DNA of 64,000 bases from Bacillus sp. P14.5 (GCF_003316765.1 NZ_NIJF01000070.1:62001-126000); one strand, 5' to 3'. Shown: positions 18,301 to 27,984, counted from the stretch's first letter. Program-made: numbers and translations. Notes: generated from the letters alone by a model not told the origin.

Positions 18301-18561
18301 ATGAAACAAATGCCTCCTGAATATTATCAATTGCTCGAGGAACTGCAGACTGCCGACTTTGTCATAGTCGAGCTCACACTATATCTGGATACACATCCTG
18401 ATGATTCTAATGCCATCCAGCAATACAATCAATTCGTCAAACAGCGGAAACAAATAAAAAAAGCTTTTGAGGAAAAGTTTGGGATGCTGACTAATTTCGG
18501 GTACAGTTATTCCCATTATCCATATGAATGGCCGGAAGCTCCGTGGCCTTGGCAGGTTTGA
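18301..18561 (+). CDS. cotJB: Spore coat protein CotJB
   Basis: The 86-residue protein carries ELTLYLDTHPDD and ends EWPEAPWPWQV, matching CotJB. AAGGAG, at the end of cotJA, is 8 bases before the ATG at 18301. A GTG at 18292 overlapping the cotJA stop is a less likely start. Confidence 0.92.
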   Translation: MKQMPPEYYQLLEELQTADFVIVELTLYLDTHPDDSNAIQQYNQFVKQRKQIKKAFEEKFGMLTNFGYSYSHYPYEWPEAPWPWQV

Positions 18562-18591
18562 GTTCCCATTACAAGGAGGGGTCAATAATAT

Positions 18592-19161
18592 ATGTGGGTT
18601 TATGAGAAAAAATTGCAATATCCTGTACGTGTTAGTACTTGCAATCCCAGGCTTGCCAAATATCTAATCGAGCAGTACGGTGGTGCTGATGGGGAACTGG
18701 CCGCGGCATTGAGATACTTGAATCAGCGGTATTCCATTCCGGATAAAGTAATCGGACTGCTAACTGATATCGGCACAGAGGAATTTGCCCACCTGGAAAT
18801 GATTGCGACGATGATTTATAAACTGACAAAGGATGCAACTCCTGAGATGCTAAAAGAAGCTGGACTGGAACCTCACTATGTAAACCATGACAATGCTCTG
18901 TTCTATAATAATGCCGCAGGGGTGCCTTGGACTGCGTCGTACATCCAGGCAAAAGGCGATCCAATTGCGGACTTATATGAAGATATTGCTGCAGAAGAAA
19001 AGGCCAGGGCAACCTATCAATGGATTATCAACATGAGTGATGACCCTGATTTAAATGACGGCCTTCGCTTCTTGAGGGAGAGAGAAATCGTGCATTCCCA
19101 AAGATTCAGGGAAGCTGTTGAAATTCTTAAAGAAGATCGCGACCGAAAGAAGATATTTTAG
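18592..19161 (+). CDS. cotJC: Spore coat protein CotJC, manganese catalase family
   Basis: The 189-residue ferritin-like protein belongs to the manganese catalase family. Likely metal ligands lie in EEFAHLEMI (about 63-71), AAEEKAR (about 142-148) and EREIVHSQRF (about 163-172). It is last in the cotJABC operon and is required with CotJA for coat incorporation in B. subtilis. Confidence 0.95.
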   Translation: MWVYEKKLQYPVRVSTCNPRLAKYLIEQYGGADGELAAALRYLNQRYSIPDKVIGLLTDIGTEEFAHLEMIATMIYKLTKDATPEMLKEAGLEPHYVNHDNALFYNNAAGVPWTASYIQAKGDPIADLYEDIAAEEKARATYQWIINMSDDPDLNDGLRFLREREIVHSQRFREAVEILKEDRDRKKIF

Positions 19162-19165
19162 GTGG

Positions 19166-19192
19166 AACCTGCAAATATTGCAGGTTTCTTCT
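19166..19192 (+). terminator. Terminator of cotJABC
   Basis: Stem AACCTGCAA/TTGCAGGTT followed by a T-rich stretch, between the convergent cotJC and ypbF. Confidence 0.6.
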
Positions 19193-19204
19193 CTTTCCTA
19201 TATG

Positions 19205-19659
19205 CTACTTGCTCACATGATATAAATTGATATCCCATTCTTTTTTCATTAGTTCATATACTTCATTTCTCTTCTTCCATGAATCTTCCTTCCAAAGGTC
19301 TTTGCTCCGATCAATGATCTCGCTTCTGAGCGCATGGTACTCCTTTTCAGCTTTTTCCCTTTTAGTATAAAGGACTTTCACTGCACCAAACATTCCAACA
19401 AGTAAAAGAAATACATATAGGTGGCCTTCCTTAGAGAACATGGCAGAGAATGCTGATTCGAAGGAGTATGAATATGGCTCGATAATATAGTTATAGAAAT
19501 AATATAGGAAACAGAAAGTAAGGAAGACGCTGCTCCATAGCATGAGAAGGTGGATGTTCTTATACTTGTCCCATTTTTGTTTTTATCAATAACATTATGC
19601 AGCATCTGTTTTGTCGCCAAATCGGTCCAGTCATTAAGCTTTACTATGTGCGGATTCAT
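19205..19659 (-). pseudogene. ypbF: YpbF-like membrane protein (DUF2663), frameshifted
   Basis: Two overlapping frames make one protein. The N-terminal part begins MNPHIVKLNDWTDLATKQ at 19659 (AGGTG about 7 bases upstream). The C-terminal part, LWSSVFLTFCFLYYFYNY onward, is in another frame. Adding one base in the T5 runs at 19574-19584 joins them as DKNKKWDKYKNIHLL and gives 151 residues, the expected size for this two-membrane-segment family with a conserved ALRSEIIDRSKDLW. This is a likely sequence error rather than real decay. Function unknown. Confidence 0.8.
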
Positions 19660-19913
19660 AGGCTTCACCTCAAAGTCCAATTATCTTTCTCTTTCAAATA
19701 TATGAACTTGTCCTGAAAAATAGAAGCTGCTTAAATCTATTTAAATGCCCTTTTTGTTAAGCAATGCTGAAAAAGCTTGGTTTCCGCTGGATAGGAGAGG
19801 CTTGATAACCAACAAATGCAGGTACTTTTTAAGCCACAATCCTAAGACTGCTTACAAGAAGAAACCATGTGAATGTCCCAAAGAAAAAAGCGATGAAAAT
19901 ATCACCACTCCTC

Positions 19914-21062
19914 CTAAGCATGCTTTCTGATATCTTTTGGGGCTTCTATAATCTCTTCATATTCATTCAGCAGCCCGTCAAAAATTCTTTCCCATGATTG
20001 ATTTTCTGCGAACTCCCTAGCGTTCCTTCCCATTCTTTCCCTTGCCTCTTCGTTAGTGATCAAAAACTCCACCGCCTCTACAAAGCCGGTACTGGAACGA
20101 GCAGGGCAGATCAATCCGTTGAAATGATTTTTTATGATGCCTGTGACTCCTCCTTGATCCGCCACCACAGCAGGAATGCCCGAAGCCGCTGCCTCAAGAA
20201 CCACATTTCCGAACGTTTCGGTAGGTGACGGGAAGACAAATAAATCAGAGGAAGCATATAGTTCAGAAAGTTCCTTGCTGTTCAAATAACCAGTCATCGT
20301 CACACTTTCTCCCTGCAGCTTTTTCTGTACCTCCTGATAACAAGGGCCGTTCCCTGCAATCATCCAATGAACCTCATCTCTTATGGATGGCGAGAGGCCT
20401 TTAATGGTAGATATCAGAGTATCCAGATCTTTTTCAGGAGCGAGCCTTCCAGCGAAAAGAATCAGGTACTTTTTCTGGATTTTATATTTTTCCCTTGTTT
20501 GAAGCATTCTCTTACTGGGAGTGAACATGGAACAATCCACTCCTCTGGTCCAGATGGAAAGATTGCTCAGACCTTGCTCTTCAAGATGCAGCATCGTTTC
20601 TATTGAAGGAACGAATATTTTCTCACACTCAGCGTGGAACCATTTCATATATTTCCATAAAAATGGTGAGATCCAGGACATTTTGTAATAATCCAGATAT
20701 CGATCAAAATGAGTATGATAGGATGCCGCCATCGGTATTCCCAATTTCTTGGCAGCATGCAGGCCGTACAGACCCATCGTTAAAGGAGTGGCAAGATGTA
20801 TAAGGTCAGGGGAAAACTCTCTTAGTCTTTTTTCAATTTTCCTGGGATTGGCAATGGCCGTTCTGCACTCAGGATAGAAAAAGAACGGGAAGCTTGTATG
20901 TTGATGTATGTTAGGATAGGTCCGGCTGTCATTTCCCAGCTCTGGAACAAAGAGTTCAAACTCAACCCCTCTTGCTTCCATATGATCTGTCAGTCTTTTT
21001 AACGTTCTGGCAACACCATTTACCTGCGGATCATAAGTATCAGAAAAGATGGCAATCCTCAT
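19914..21062 (-). CDS. Glycosyltransferase family 4 protein
   Basis: The 382-residue protein has a GT-B fold. The N-terminal motif FSDTYDPQVNGVARTL is typical of GT4 enzymes acting on lipid or mannosyl acceptors. The C-terminal donor site has FPSPTETFGNVVLEAAASG, including the EX7E pair. It probably transfers a sugar from a nucleotide donor to a membrane lipid or envelope glycan; the acceptor is unknown. GGAGG lies 6-8 bases before the ATG at 21062. MITE copy D separates it from the PAP2 gene upstream. Confidence 0.88.
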   Translation of the reverse strand: MRIAIFSDTYDPQVNGVARTLKRLTDHMEARGVEFELFVPELGNDSRTYPNIHQHTSFPFFFYPECRTAIANPRKIEKRLREFSPDLIHLATPLTMGLYGLHAAKKLGIPMAASYHTHFDRYLDYYKMSWISPFLWKYMKWFHAECEKIFVPSIETMLHLEEQGLSNLSIWTRGVDCSMFTPSKRMLQTREKYKIQKKYLILFAGRLAPEKDLDTLISTIKGLSPSIRDEVHWMIAGNGPCYQEVQKKLQGESVTMTGYLNSKELSELYASSDLFVFPSPTETFGNVVLEAAASGIPAVVADQGGVTGIIKNHFNGLICPARSSTGFVEAVEFLITNEEARERMGRNAREFAENQSWERIFDGLLNEYEEIIEAPKDIRKHA

Positions 21063-21110
21063 GTAATCCCCTCCATGAAAGAAGTAAGTTGGTAATCCGG
21101 CCAAACATTA

Positions 21111-21279
21111 TTACCGAAGGCTGTTTCACATATATGGTTGGTTTCGGAAAAATCCCAGAGGTTTTTCTCTCTAATCAGAGAAAGCAGCTGCTTACCAGGA
21201 TTTAATTAGTGAATTATGATGTCATCTAGCAAAAGTCATATTAGATAGCAGCAAAGTTTGCGATAAGAGTCTTACCGAA
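21111..21279 (-). mobile_element. MITE-like element, copy D (short form)
   Basis: The element occupies 21119-21271 (153 bp), with exact 8-bp duplications TTACCGAA on both sides. Ends are GGCTGTTT...AGTC. It keeps TTTCGGAAAAATCCCAGAG and GCAGCAAAGTTTGCG but is about 40 bp shorter inside than copies A and C. The right duplication ends one base before the stop codon of the PAP2 gene. Confidence 0.85.
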
Positions 21280-21804
21280 TCAAAAATTTATGAGAAGTAC
21301 GACGGCCGTCACTGTGCCAAGAAAGAACCCTGCCAAAATGTCACTGGGATAATGAACTCCCAGAACGACTCGGGAAAGAGCCGTCAAAAGGGAAACTGGT
21401 AAGAGGATTATCATGAATGCCGGATAAGTTACCATAAAAGGAACAGTGATGGAAAAAATGGCTGTTGTATGTCCTGATGGAAATGAATGATCTTTAAATT
21501 GATGTCCATATAGGTTCGCCTTGGGCAATGCAGCATAAGGGCGTATCCTTTTCACCATCCGCTTGACTCCCACTGCCATCAAATGACTCAACGTAAGGGC
21601 GAGCATGGATATGACTGCTGTCTGCCTAAGTAATGATTCTTGGTCTGCCAGCAGGTACACAAGCACCATGGAGCTGATTGTAAATCGCGCTCCTCCCAAG
21701 TGCGTTATCATATGGAAGAAAGATAATAAAAATCCTTGATGCCCGTTAAAATGGTAAAACAGGCTTTCATCATATTGAAAAATCCGTGATCTGACCCTTT
21801 CCAT
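21280..21804 (-). CDS. PAP2-family phosphatase
   Basis: A protein of about 174 residues with several membrane segments. The three PAP2 motifs are present: KRMVKRIRP, SFPSGHT and SRVVLGVHYPSD. The family dephosphorylates lipid phosphates such as phosphatidylglycerol phosphate or undecaprenyl pyrophosphate; which one is unclear. AAAGGGG is 5-6 bases before the second ATG (21804); the first ATG at 21810 directly abuts it. A MITE touches the 3-prime end. Confidence 0.88.
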   Translation of the reverse strand: MERVRSRIFQYDESLFYHFNGHQGFLLSFFHMITHLGGARFTISSMVLVYLLADQESLLRQTAVISMLALTLSHLMAVGVKRMVKRIRPYAALPKANLYGHQFKDHSFPSGHTTAIFSITVPFMVTYPAFMIILLPVSLLTALSRVVLGVHYPSDILAGFFLGTVTAVVLLINF

Positions 21805-22063
21805 ACGCATCCCCTTTCCGAACTGTTGTCACTATTATTGTATGGGATGTTTGTTAGTGTATTTGTAACAGAATGTAAATTTTTCATTAAGGTGGCTGAA
21901 CTTCTAATGACCAGGGGTCAAAAGACTGATCCAGGACTTTAACAAGATCACGTAAAGTGCTATTAAGAAAGCTTGCTTCAAGAAAGCTGGCCCTAAGTAA
22001 ATGCTTGATAAAACTGCTTCACTTAAATATCTACAGGCATCGTGTCAGACACAGAAAAGCAAA

Positions 22064-22098
22064 CAAAAAACCTTATGAAGAAATACCTTCATAAGGTT
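22064..22098 (-). terminator. Terminator of the ypbB-recS-ypbD-ypbE operon
   Basis: Stem AACCTTATGAAG/CTTCATAAGGTT followed by TTTT on the minus strand. The stretch 21805-22063 holds no gene or repeat that I recognise. Confidence 0.9.
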
Positions 22099-22113
22099 GA
22101 TTATTCTTACCTA

Positions 22114-22782
22114 TTAATCGACTGGGAGAGGAATCTTTAGTACTTGGCCAGCCTCCAGATCATGCTGATCAATATTATTCCATTCTTTGATTTTCTCGAT
22201 TCCTTCTTGTGATTTATAGTAATTCATCGCTATTCTGAACAGTGTCTCCTGAGGTTCCACAATATGCTCGATGACCTGTACATTTTCTCCGAATTCGTCT
22301 TCCTGCACTGATTCTTCTTGGTCATTCAATTGAACAATGTTTTCTTCAGACACCTCTTCAATCCGGACTTCCTCTTCCTCAGCTTTAGGGGAATCATCTG
22401 GTTCGGCAGTTGCGGCCGCTGATTCAGAATCAACAATTTCTTTGTTTTCTTCTGTAGTTCCGCTCTTTACTTCATCTTTGACTTCTTTTGATTCATAAGT
22501 AACTTCTTCCATCTGCCCTGTTTCAGTTACTACACTTCTATTCTCGTTTCCACTGACATCCAAGGATGAATATAGACCATACATTACTATTGGTAAAAGT
22601 ACGAAAAAAGCCAGCATTCCTTTTATGAGAGGGTACTTTATTTTCTTTCTTTTCTCCTGATGTACGTCACTCCTTTTTGGGAGTGATCTTTTTTGTTTAA
22701 CTTCCTGCTCGGGCGCGGGTTCTACTCTTTCAATCTTCTGGCGGAGTTTTTCGGCTTGAGCACGATAAGGATCTCTACTCAT
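22114..22782 (-). CDS. ypbE: LysM-domain membrane protein YpbE
   Basis: The 222-residue protein has a basic N-terminal cytoplasmic region, one membrane segment (about 52-72), a long Glu/Ser-rich linker and a C-terminal LysM domain (about 172-222, VEPQETLFRIAMNYY). It is probably anchored in the membrane with the LysM domain bound to peptidoglycan. The start overlaps the ypbD stop by four bases (ATGA). It is last in the operon. Confidence 0.88.
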   Translation of the reverse strand: MSRDPYRAQAEKLRQKIERVEPAPEQEVKQKRSLPKRSDVHQEKRKKIKYPLIKGMLAFFVLLPIVMYGLYSSLDVSGNENRSVVTETGQMEEVTYESKEVKDEVKSGTTEENKEIVDSESAAATAEPDDSPKAEEEEVRIEEVSEENIVQLNDQEESVQEDEFGENVQVIEHIVEPQETLFRIAMNYYKSQEGIEKIKEWNNIDQHDLEAGQVLKIPLPVD

Positions 22783-23378
22783 AAAACATCCCTTCTTTTT
22801 TCTTGATTTTCGGCTTGATACTTAATGGTTAACCCTAATAAAAAGTCGATGACAAAATGCATCACCATAGTGACAGCGAGATTGGCCGTCCACTCGTAGA
22901 CTAATCCAATCCAGGTGCTGAGGAGGACTATATTAATAACAAGGAACCAATTACCCCAATACCTGATATGGACGACAGCAAATATGACTGTAGCAGTAAT
23001 GAAGCCAAAGTGATATTGAATGACTCCCCTGAATAACAATTCTTCACATACAGAGATAACGGCCGCCAGAAAGAAAATATGCATAACGCTTCTATTTCTG
23101 AAGATCCTTTCATTTATACCGCCGTCATCATAATACTTCTTAGGAAGCACCTTCATAAAAAGAAGATCAAGGAGGACGATGGCCATTCCACTTCCAGCCC
23201 CATACACCAAAATTTGACGATTCCAGACAAATTGATTTATAAAAGTTGAAATATCGTCATATAAGAATATACCCAAAATTATAGCTGAAGTTAATAGGAC
23301 TATTTGCGTGGCATAGAGATGAAAGGTCAACTCCCGGTCTGTGATCTGCATGACGAGGTCTTTTTGTTTGCTTTTCAT
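22779..23378 (-). CDS. ypbD: CPBP-family intramembrane protease YpbD
   Basis: The 199-residue protein has several membrane segments and the CPBP/Abi motifs: EELLFRG (EExxxR), AVVHIRYW (His ligand) and a final HFVIDFLLG. It is a predicted membrane glutamic or metallo-type protease; the substrate is unknown. The ATG at 23378 overlaps the recS stop (ATGA) and lacks a strong ribosome site, so expression probably depends on coupling. The frame extends upstream within recS. Confidence 0.85.
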   Translation of the reverse strand: MKSKQKDLVMQITDRELTFHLYATQIVLLTSAIILGIFLYDDISTFINQFVWNRQILVYGAGSGMAIVLLDLLFMKVLPKKYYDDGGINERIFRNRSVMHIFFLAAVISVCEELLFRGVIQYHFGFITATVIFAVVHIRYWGNWFLVINIVLLSTWIGLVYEWTANLAVTMVMHFVIDFLLGLTIKYQAENQEKRRDVL

Positions 23379-24862
23379 AAGGAGCCGTTCAGCAGCATTT
23401 TGTAAAGCTGTTCTTCCCATGTAAATGATTTTTCCATACGGGAATCCTGGATATTATTTCCTTCATAGTCACTAAAATCCAACCCGCAGGTATCACAGCA
23501 CTTTTCCTGCTTTCCTCTAAGTTCTTCCCCGAACATATTAAGGATTCCCTGTCTTCTGCACTTTGAACCAACTGCCCATTCCGTCATAGAGCCAATCTTC
23601 ATACGCTTATTCTCCGTCCGTATGTCTCTAATTTTTTTAACGAACGAAGCAGCGCCATTGTCACCGGGACTTAAATCCCTGTTCTTATTAATATATACCT
23701 GCTTATAGAAGCTTAAAAACCTGAAATGGATCTCATTTAATCCAAGTAAGTCCATTAATTCCTGATCTCCCTTGCTCCCAGCCTGTTTAAAATACTCTTC
23801 AACTTGATAGTCTGAAGGCATTTCACTATCTATCATTTGATACAGCAGTCCTTCGTCACCCGGGGAGTAGAGAAGCATTGCAATACTCCGCTCACCGTCC
23901 CTGCCTGCTCTTCCAATCTCCTGAAGATAGGCTTCAGCACTTGCCGGAAGATGAAAGTGCATGACAAACCGGATATCCGGTTTGTTAATGCCCATCCCAA
24001 ACGCACTTGTCGCACAAATGATATCAAGCTGGCCATGAAGGAATTGCTGCTGGATAAGAATTCTCTGTTCTTGTTCCATCCCTCCATGATAAAAAGATGT
24101 TTTATGAAGCCCTTGCTGTATGAGCCATTCAGCTGTCTCCTCAGCCATCTTTTTACTGGAAAAATAAATGATTCCAGGCTTTTGAAAGGAGGAAACAAAC
24201 TCCAGAAGACGCTCCATCTTTTCAGGGTAAGAAGAAACATGAGTGATGGCGAGACTAATGTTAGGCCTGTCTGCTGAGTAGACAATTTCCTGACAGTCCT
24301 CCATTCTCAGAATTCCTTTAATGTCCTCACGTACTTCCCTGTTCCCGGTTGCCGTCAATGCAAGCGTCGATGGTGAGCCAAGAAGGTTCCTTACTTCACC
24401 CAGTCGTTGATAATCCGGCCGAAAATCATGTCCCCATTGAGAAATACAATGAGCTTCATCAACTACAAACAAGGAAACTGATACGTTTCTCAACTTTTCA
24501 ATCACTTTTTCCATCATTAACATTTCAGGAGATATAAAAATGAACCGGAACTTTCCAAGGTTGTTCAAAATATAAATTCTTTCCCTAAAATCGAGAAACG
24601 AATTGAGAGCAACAACCTTCTTTTCTCCCATCACTTTCATGTGCTCCACCTGGTCCTGCATTAGAGAGAGAAGAGGCGAAACTACCAATACAGTTCCGCC
24701 AGTGATATATGCAGGCAGCTGATAACATAAAGATTTTCCTGTACCGGTAGGAAGCATAGCAATTGTATCCTTCCCTTTCAGTACCGACTGGATCACTTCC
24801 TCCTGCCCCTGCCTGAACTCCTTATACCCAAACCATTTATACAGTTCATTTTGCAAGTTCAT
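23375..24862 (-). CDS. recS: ATP-dependent DNA helicase, RecQ family (RecS)
   Basis: The 495-residue protein has helicase motifs: TGTGKSLCYQLPA (motif I, near residue 40), DEAHCISQWGHDFRP (motif II and aromatic loop), and QEIGRAGRDG (motif VI). A zinc-binding region with C..C and CDTC cysteines follows near residues 445-475. There is no HRDC domain, consistent with the short paralogue RecS (YpbC) of B. subtilis and not with RecQ (YocI). It acts in recombination and fork repair. It overlaps ypbB and ypbD by four bases each. Confidence 0.93.
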   Translation of the reverse strand: MNLQNELYKWFGYKEFRQGQEEVIQSVLKGKDTIAMLPTGTGKSLCYQLPAYITGGTVLVVSPLLSLMQDQVEHMKVMGEKKVVALNSFLDFRERIYILNNLGKFRFIFISPEMLMMEKVIEKLRNVSVSLFVVDEAHCISQWGHDFRPDYQRLGEVRNLLGSPSTLALTATGNREVREDIKGILRMEDCQEIVYSADRPNISLAITHVSSYPEKMERLLEFVSSFQKPGIIYFSSKKMAEETAEWLIQQGLHKTSFYHGGMEQEQRILIQQQFLHGQLDIICATSAFGMGINKPDIRFVMHFHLPASAEAYLQEIGRAGRDGERSIAMLLYSPGDEGLLYQMIDSEMPSDYQVEEYFKQAGSKGDQELMDLLGLNEIHFRFLSFYKQVYINKNRDLSPGDNGAASFVKKIRDIRTENKRMKIGSMTEWAVGSKCRRQGILNMFGEELRGKQEKCCDTCGLDFSDYEGNNIQDSRMEKSFTWEEQLYKMLLNGSL

Positions 24863-25914
24863 AATTTATCACCATACCTGGCCAGCGTCAGCCTGATCTG
24901 AAAATAAGAAAGCTGAGGCAAAGCATCCTTAATCGGTTTCAGTTTCCGCTTATTCACTTCCCGTGCTTTATGAAGAATCTGATCTATATCAGACTCAGGG
25001 ACAAATCTTTCAATGGAGAATTCTTTATCATTTAGGGCAATTTCAACTATATGATCCTCTATAGTGCTCTCCTTCAACCTTCTCAATTCAGAAATTCTCT
25101 TTATGTCATCTCCTCTTTTCAGGAGCTTATACGTTTCTTCGCTGGAATGGGTCAGCGTGATTTCTGGCACCAAATCTGATATCAAGGCATAGAGCACAGG
25201 ATACTTTTCTTTTTGAGCGGTAACTTCAGCTGCTGTATAATGCAGCACATTCCAAAAACGGTACCAGTACTCATCCTCCTCCAAACCCGCTCTCTCTGCA
25301 GCCTGTCCTCTGGTAAGTCCAATAAATTCCCCGCCTGTCAGCCGGCTAACCAGGAGTTCCGGATCATCCGGAAAAGATTCCTGCCTGGCTAACGAAACAA
25401 TATCTGAATATAACGCAGTATTTAATTCTTTTAAAGGCAGCGGAGGTTCATAAAGGAACGTTTTAATCCACCGTTGGACTTCTCTCTCTCTCTGGATAGG
25501 ATAATACTGCTGGCTGGCCCTTATGTAATGAGATAAGACCTGGATCAAAAGCGATAACCTTTTCCAGAGAACCTCCACAGTAGTTCCATACAGCCATCCG
25601 TTTAATGAGGCAGGGTATGGCCTCTCATTGAAAAAAGCACCCAATTGGTGAACTCCCTGTTCAGTAAGAATATATTTTTCTTTTTCCGTTTCAATTATAA
25701 GGTTTTTTTCATGAAGGCCAGAGACCATCCTCATAAAGCGATCCCGATTTATAAGGGGATAAGTATAAAACAAAGAAGCCAAAGAATATAAGTGTGCATC
25801 CTGGATAGTTTGGGAGGACCTTTTCCCTTTAAGTAAATGGAAAATGGAAAAGATAGTCCTCTCCCCTTTAATTTCCTTAAGGCAATACAGAATGACGGCC
25901 TCGATATAGTTCAT
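24859..25914 (-). CDS. ypbB: YpbB, helix-turn-helix protein linked to RecS
   Basis: The 351-residue protein is first in the operon. The N-terminal part resembles a winged helix (residues 1-95), and the C-terminal 90 residues contain ISELRRLKESTIEDHIVEIA, typical of the helix-turn-helix domain associated with RecQ-family helicases (HTH_40). It may act with the helicase encoded directly downstream; this is inferred from the four-base overlap and the domain. Confidence 0.85.
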   Translation of the reverse strand: MNYIEAVILYCLKEIKGERTIFSIFHLLKGKRSSQTIQDAHLYSLASLFYTYPLINRDRFMRMVSGLHEKNLIIETEKEKYILTEQGVHQLGAFFNERPYPASLNGWLYGTTVEVLWKRLSLLIQVLSHYIRASQQYYPIQREREVQRWIKTFLYEPPLPLKELNTALYSDIVSLARQESFPDDPELLVSRLTGGEFIGLTRGQAAERAGLEEDEYWYRFWNVLHYTAAEVTAQKEKYPVLYALISDLVPEITLTHSSEETYKLLKRGDDIKRISELRRLKESTIEDHIVEIALNDKEFSIERFVPESDIDQILHKAREVNKRKLKPIKDALPQLSYFQIRLTLARYGDKL

Positions 25915-26113
25915 AAACTAACTCCTTTAAACGCATGTTCTTATTTAAATTATTGTATCACGAAACCGACAATTTGCGACTTTTTCCTACTTAACTTTAC
26001 ACTATATAAGATATAAATTATCACTGATGGGTACCTTAACTATTGAAAGTTTTATGAATCACCATTAGAATAATAATATGAATATTAATACACTTAATGA
26101 AACCAGTGTATGA

Positions 26114-26401
<288 letters not shown>

Positions 26402-26411
26402 AGATCGAGTG

Positions 26412-26439
26412 AACGGCTGGAAACCCCAGCCGTTTTTTT
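26412..26439 (+). terminator. Terminator of fer
   Basis: Stem AACGGCTGG/CCAGCCGTT followed by seven T. Confidence 0.9.
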
Positions 26440-26577
26440 GTGCCTAAATACCGTGGAAAATCGGGGATCCGCAACTTGAGATTTATTAAACAAACCATTT
26501 TCGAGATCTCTCTCTTAATGATTAAGACTATCTTCTAACAAACTGTGTTGCGGTTTAGTGCTGTCTTAGAGACGGTT

Positions 26578-27045
26578 GAGTGCCACCTGGAGTCTGTTTT
26601 TTGATGTTAGGTGGCACTCGGGAGACGGTTGAGTGCCACCTGGAGTCTGTTTTTCGTTGCTAGGTGGCACTCGGGAGACGGTTGAGTTGCCACCTGAAGT
26701 CTGTTTTTGATGTTAGGTGGCACTCGGGAGACGGTTGAGTGCCACCTGGAGTCTGTTTTTCGTTGTTAGGTGGCACTCGGGAGCAGGTTGAGTGCCACCT
26801 GGAGTCTGTTTTTCGTTGCTAGGTGGCACTCGGGAGACGGTTGAGTGCCACCTGGAGTCTGTTTTTTGATGTTAGGTGGCACTCGGGAGCAGTTTGAGTG
26901 CCACCTGGAGTCTGTTTTTCGTTGCTAGGTGGCACTCGGGAGCAGGTTGAGTGCCATCTGGAGTCTGTTTTTCGTTGCTAGGTGGCACTCGGGAGACGGT
27001 TGAGTGCCACCTGGAGTCTGTTTTTTGATGTTAGGTGGCACTCGT
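26578..27045. repeat. Tandem hairpin array 3, 53-bp period
   Basis: Nine units start with GAGTGCCACCT at 26578, 26631, 26684, 26737, 26790, 26843, 26896, 26949 and 27002, exactly 53 bp apart. Each has 11-bp arms GAGTGCCACCT and AGGTGGCACTC around a GGAGTCTG plus T-run loop of about 20 bases. Loops alternate between TTTTTTGATGTT and TTTTCGTTGCT, and linkers between GGGAGACGGTT and GGGAGCAGGTT. The array lies between the convergent fer and ribU genes, beyond both terminators. It has no sequence similarity to the other arrays. Confidence 0.95.
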
Positions 27046-27084
27046 GGCCCGAGTAATATCATCCCGCCTCCTAAGTATTTCGCT

Positions 27085-27194
27085 TTAAGCCGAAGAAGCT
27101 CTGCTCTTTCTTGAATACATGGATATTTCTGATGAAATAAAGATCACCTTAATGAAATATATTACCCAGCAACAAAGTTTACGAAAAGAGCATT
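27085..27194 (-). mobile_element. MITE-like element, truncated copy E
   Basis: The end AGCAACAAAGTTTACGAAAAGAGC matches the terminal repeat of copy C, and CTCTGCTCTTTCTTG matches the interior. The GGCT end is missing, and no duplication is seen. Confidence 0.55.
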
Positions 27195-27238
27195 GATTAA
27201 AGAAGCAGGTAAGCCCGTACCTGCCTTAATAACAACAT

Positions 27239-27267
27239 AAAAAGCGGCTGACAGAGTCAGCCGCTTC
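27239..27267 (-). terminator. Terminator of ribU
   Basis: Stem AAGCGGCTGAC/GTCAGCCGCTT followed by TTT on the minus strand. Confidence 0.8.
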
Positions 27268-27270
27268 CCA

Positions 27271-27837
27271 TTAAGCACGTTTAAAAGCAAATTGTTTATT
27301 CAGCCACACTTGCATCCTTGTGAATAACAGGACAAATACTATGGCGATCAAGATGCCTTTCAATATATTAAATGGAAGGATCCCGGTAACGATAATGGTT
27401 GTCGGAAGTTCAAAATTCATGAAATATTTATACGCCGGCAAAATGATAAAGTAATTTAAAACACTCATCAAGACGGACATGATAAATGTACCTGCAACAA
27501 GCCCGGTAACCATTCCTTTTTTAGATTGAATGCGGTTGTAGATATAATACACTGGCAAGATAAATGAAATGCCCGCCATGAAATTGGCAAAGTGGCCAAT
27601 AGGGACTCCCGTGTCACTCCCGGTCATGACATAATCAAGGACATTCTTCATCAATTCCACCAGGATCCCTGCAAGCGGCCCCAAAGTGATTGCTGCGATC
27701 AATGCAGGTACATCGCTGAAGTCGACCATCAAGAAACTAGGGAATGGCGGAATCGGAAAGTTCAGCAGCATTAATACATAAGATACTGCGCTCAACATTC
27801 CAATTAGGATAAATCCTCTGGTGTTCAATTTCTTCAT
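27271..27837 (-). CDS. ribU: Riboflavin transporter, ECF S component RibU
   Basis: The 188-residue protein has about six membrane segments and the ECF-S features of RibU (FmnP, YpaA): an N-terminal basic stretch with GMLSAVSYVLMLLNFPIP and a conserved DFSDVPALIA. It works with the shared EcfA-EcfA'-EcfT energizing module to import riboflavin. An FMN riboswitch with a downstream attenuator precedes it, confirming the substrate. Confidence 0.96.
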   Translation of the reverse strand: MKKLNTRGFILIGMLSAVSYVLMLLNFPIPPFPSFLMVDFSDVPALIAAITLGPLAGILVELMKNVLDYVMTGSDTGVPIGHFANFMAGISFILPVYYIYNRIQSKKGMVTGLVAGTFIMSVLMSVLNYFIILPAYKYFMNFELPTTIIVTGILPFNILKGILIAIVFVLLFTRMQVWLNKQFAFKRA

Positions 27838-27895
27838 ACTTTCTCTCTCCCTTGTGACTCATCTCACGTTAGAAGAAAAGTATTGCCAGAGCAAC

Positions 27896-27923
27896 CTAAA
27901 AAAACTCAAGAGATTCTCTTGAG
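27896..27923 (-). terminator. Attenuator terminator of ribU leader
   Basis: Perfect stem CTCAAGAGA/TCTCTTGAG followed by seven T on the minus strand, between the riboswitch and the ribU start. A second hairpin, CGTTCAAAA/TTTTGAACG at 27951-27974, lies between it and the aptamer. Confidence 0.8.
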
Positions 27924-27984
27924 AAGTCAAAGGCATGCCCAAATAGACGTTCAAAACATCCGTTTTTGAACGCGGCTCCACCTT

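Noticed and set aside
19745-19930. 61-residue plus-strand protein
   Set aside because: No ribosome site, odd composition and overlap with the end of the glycosyltransferase gene.
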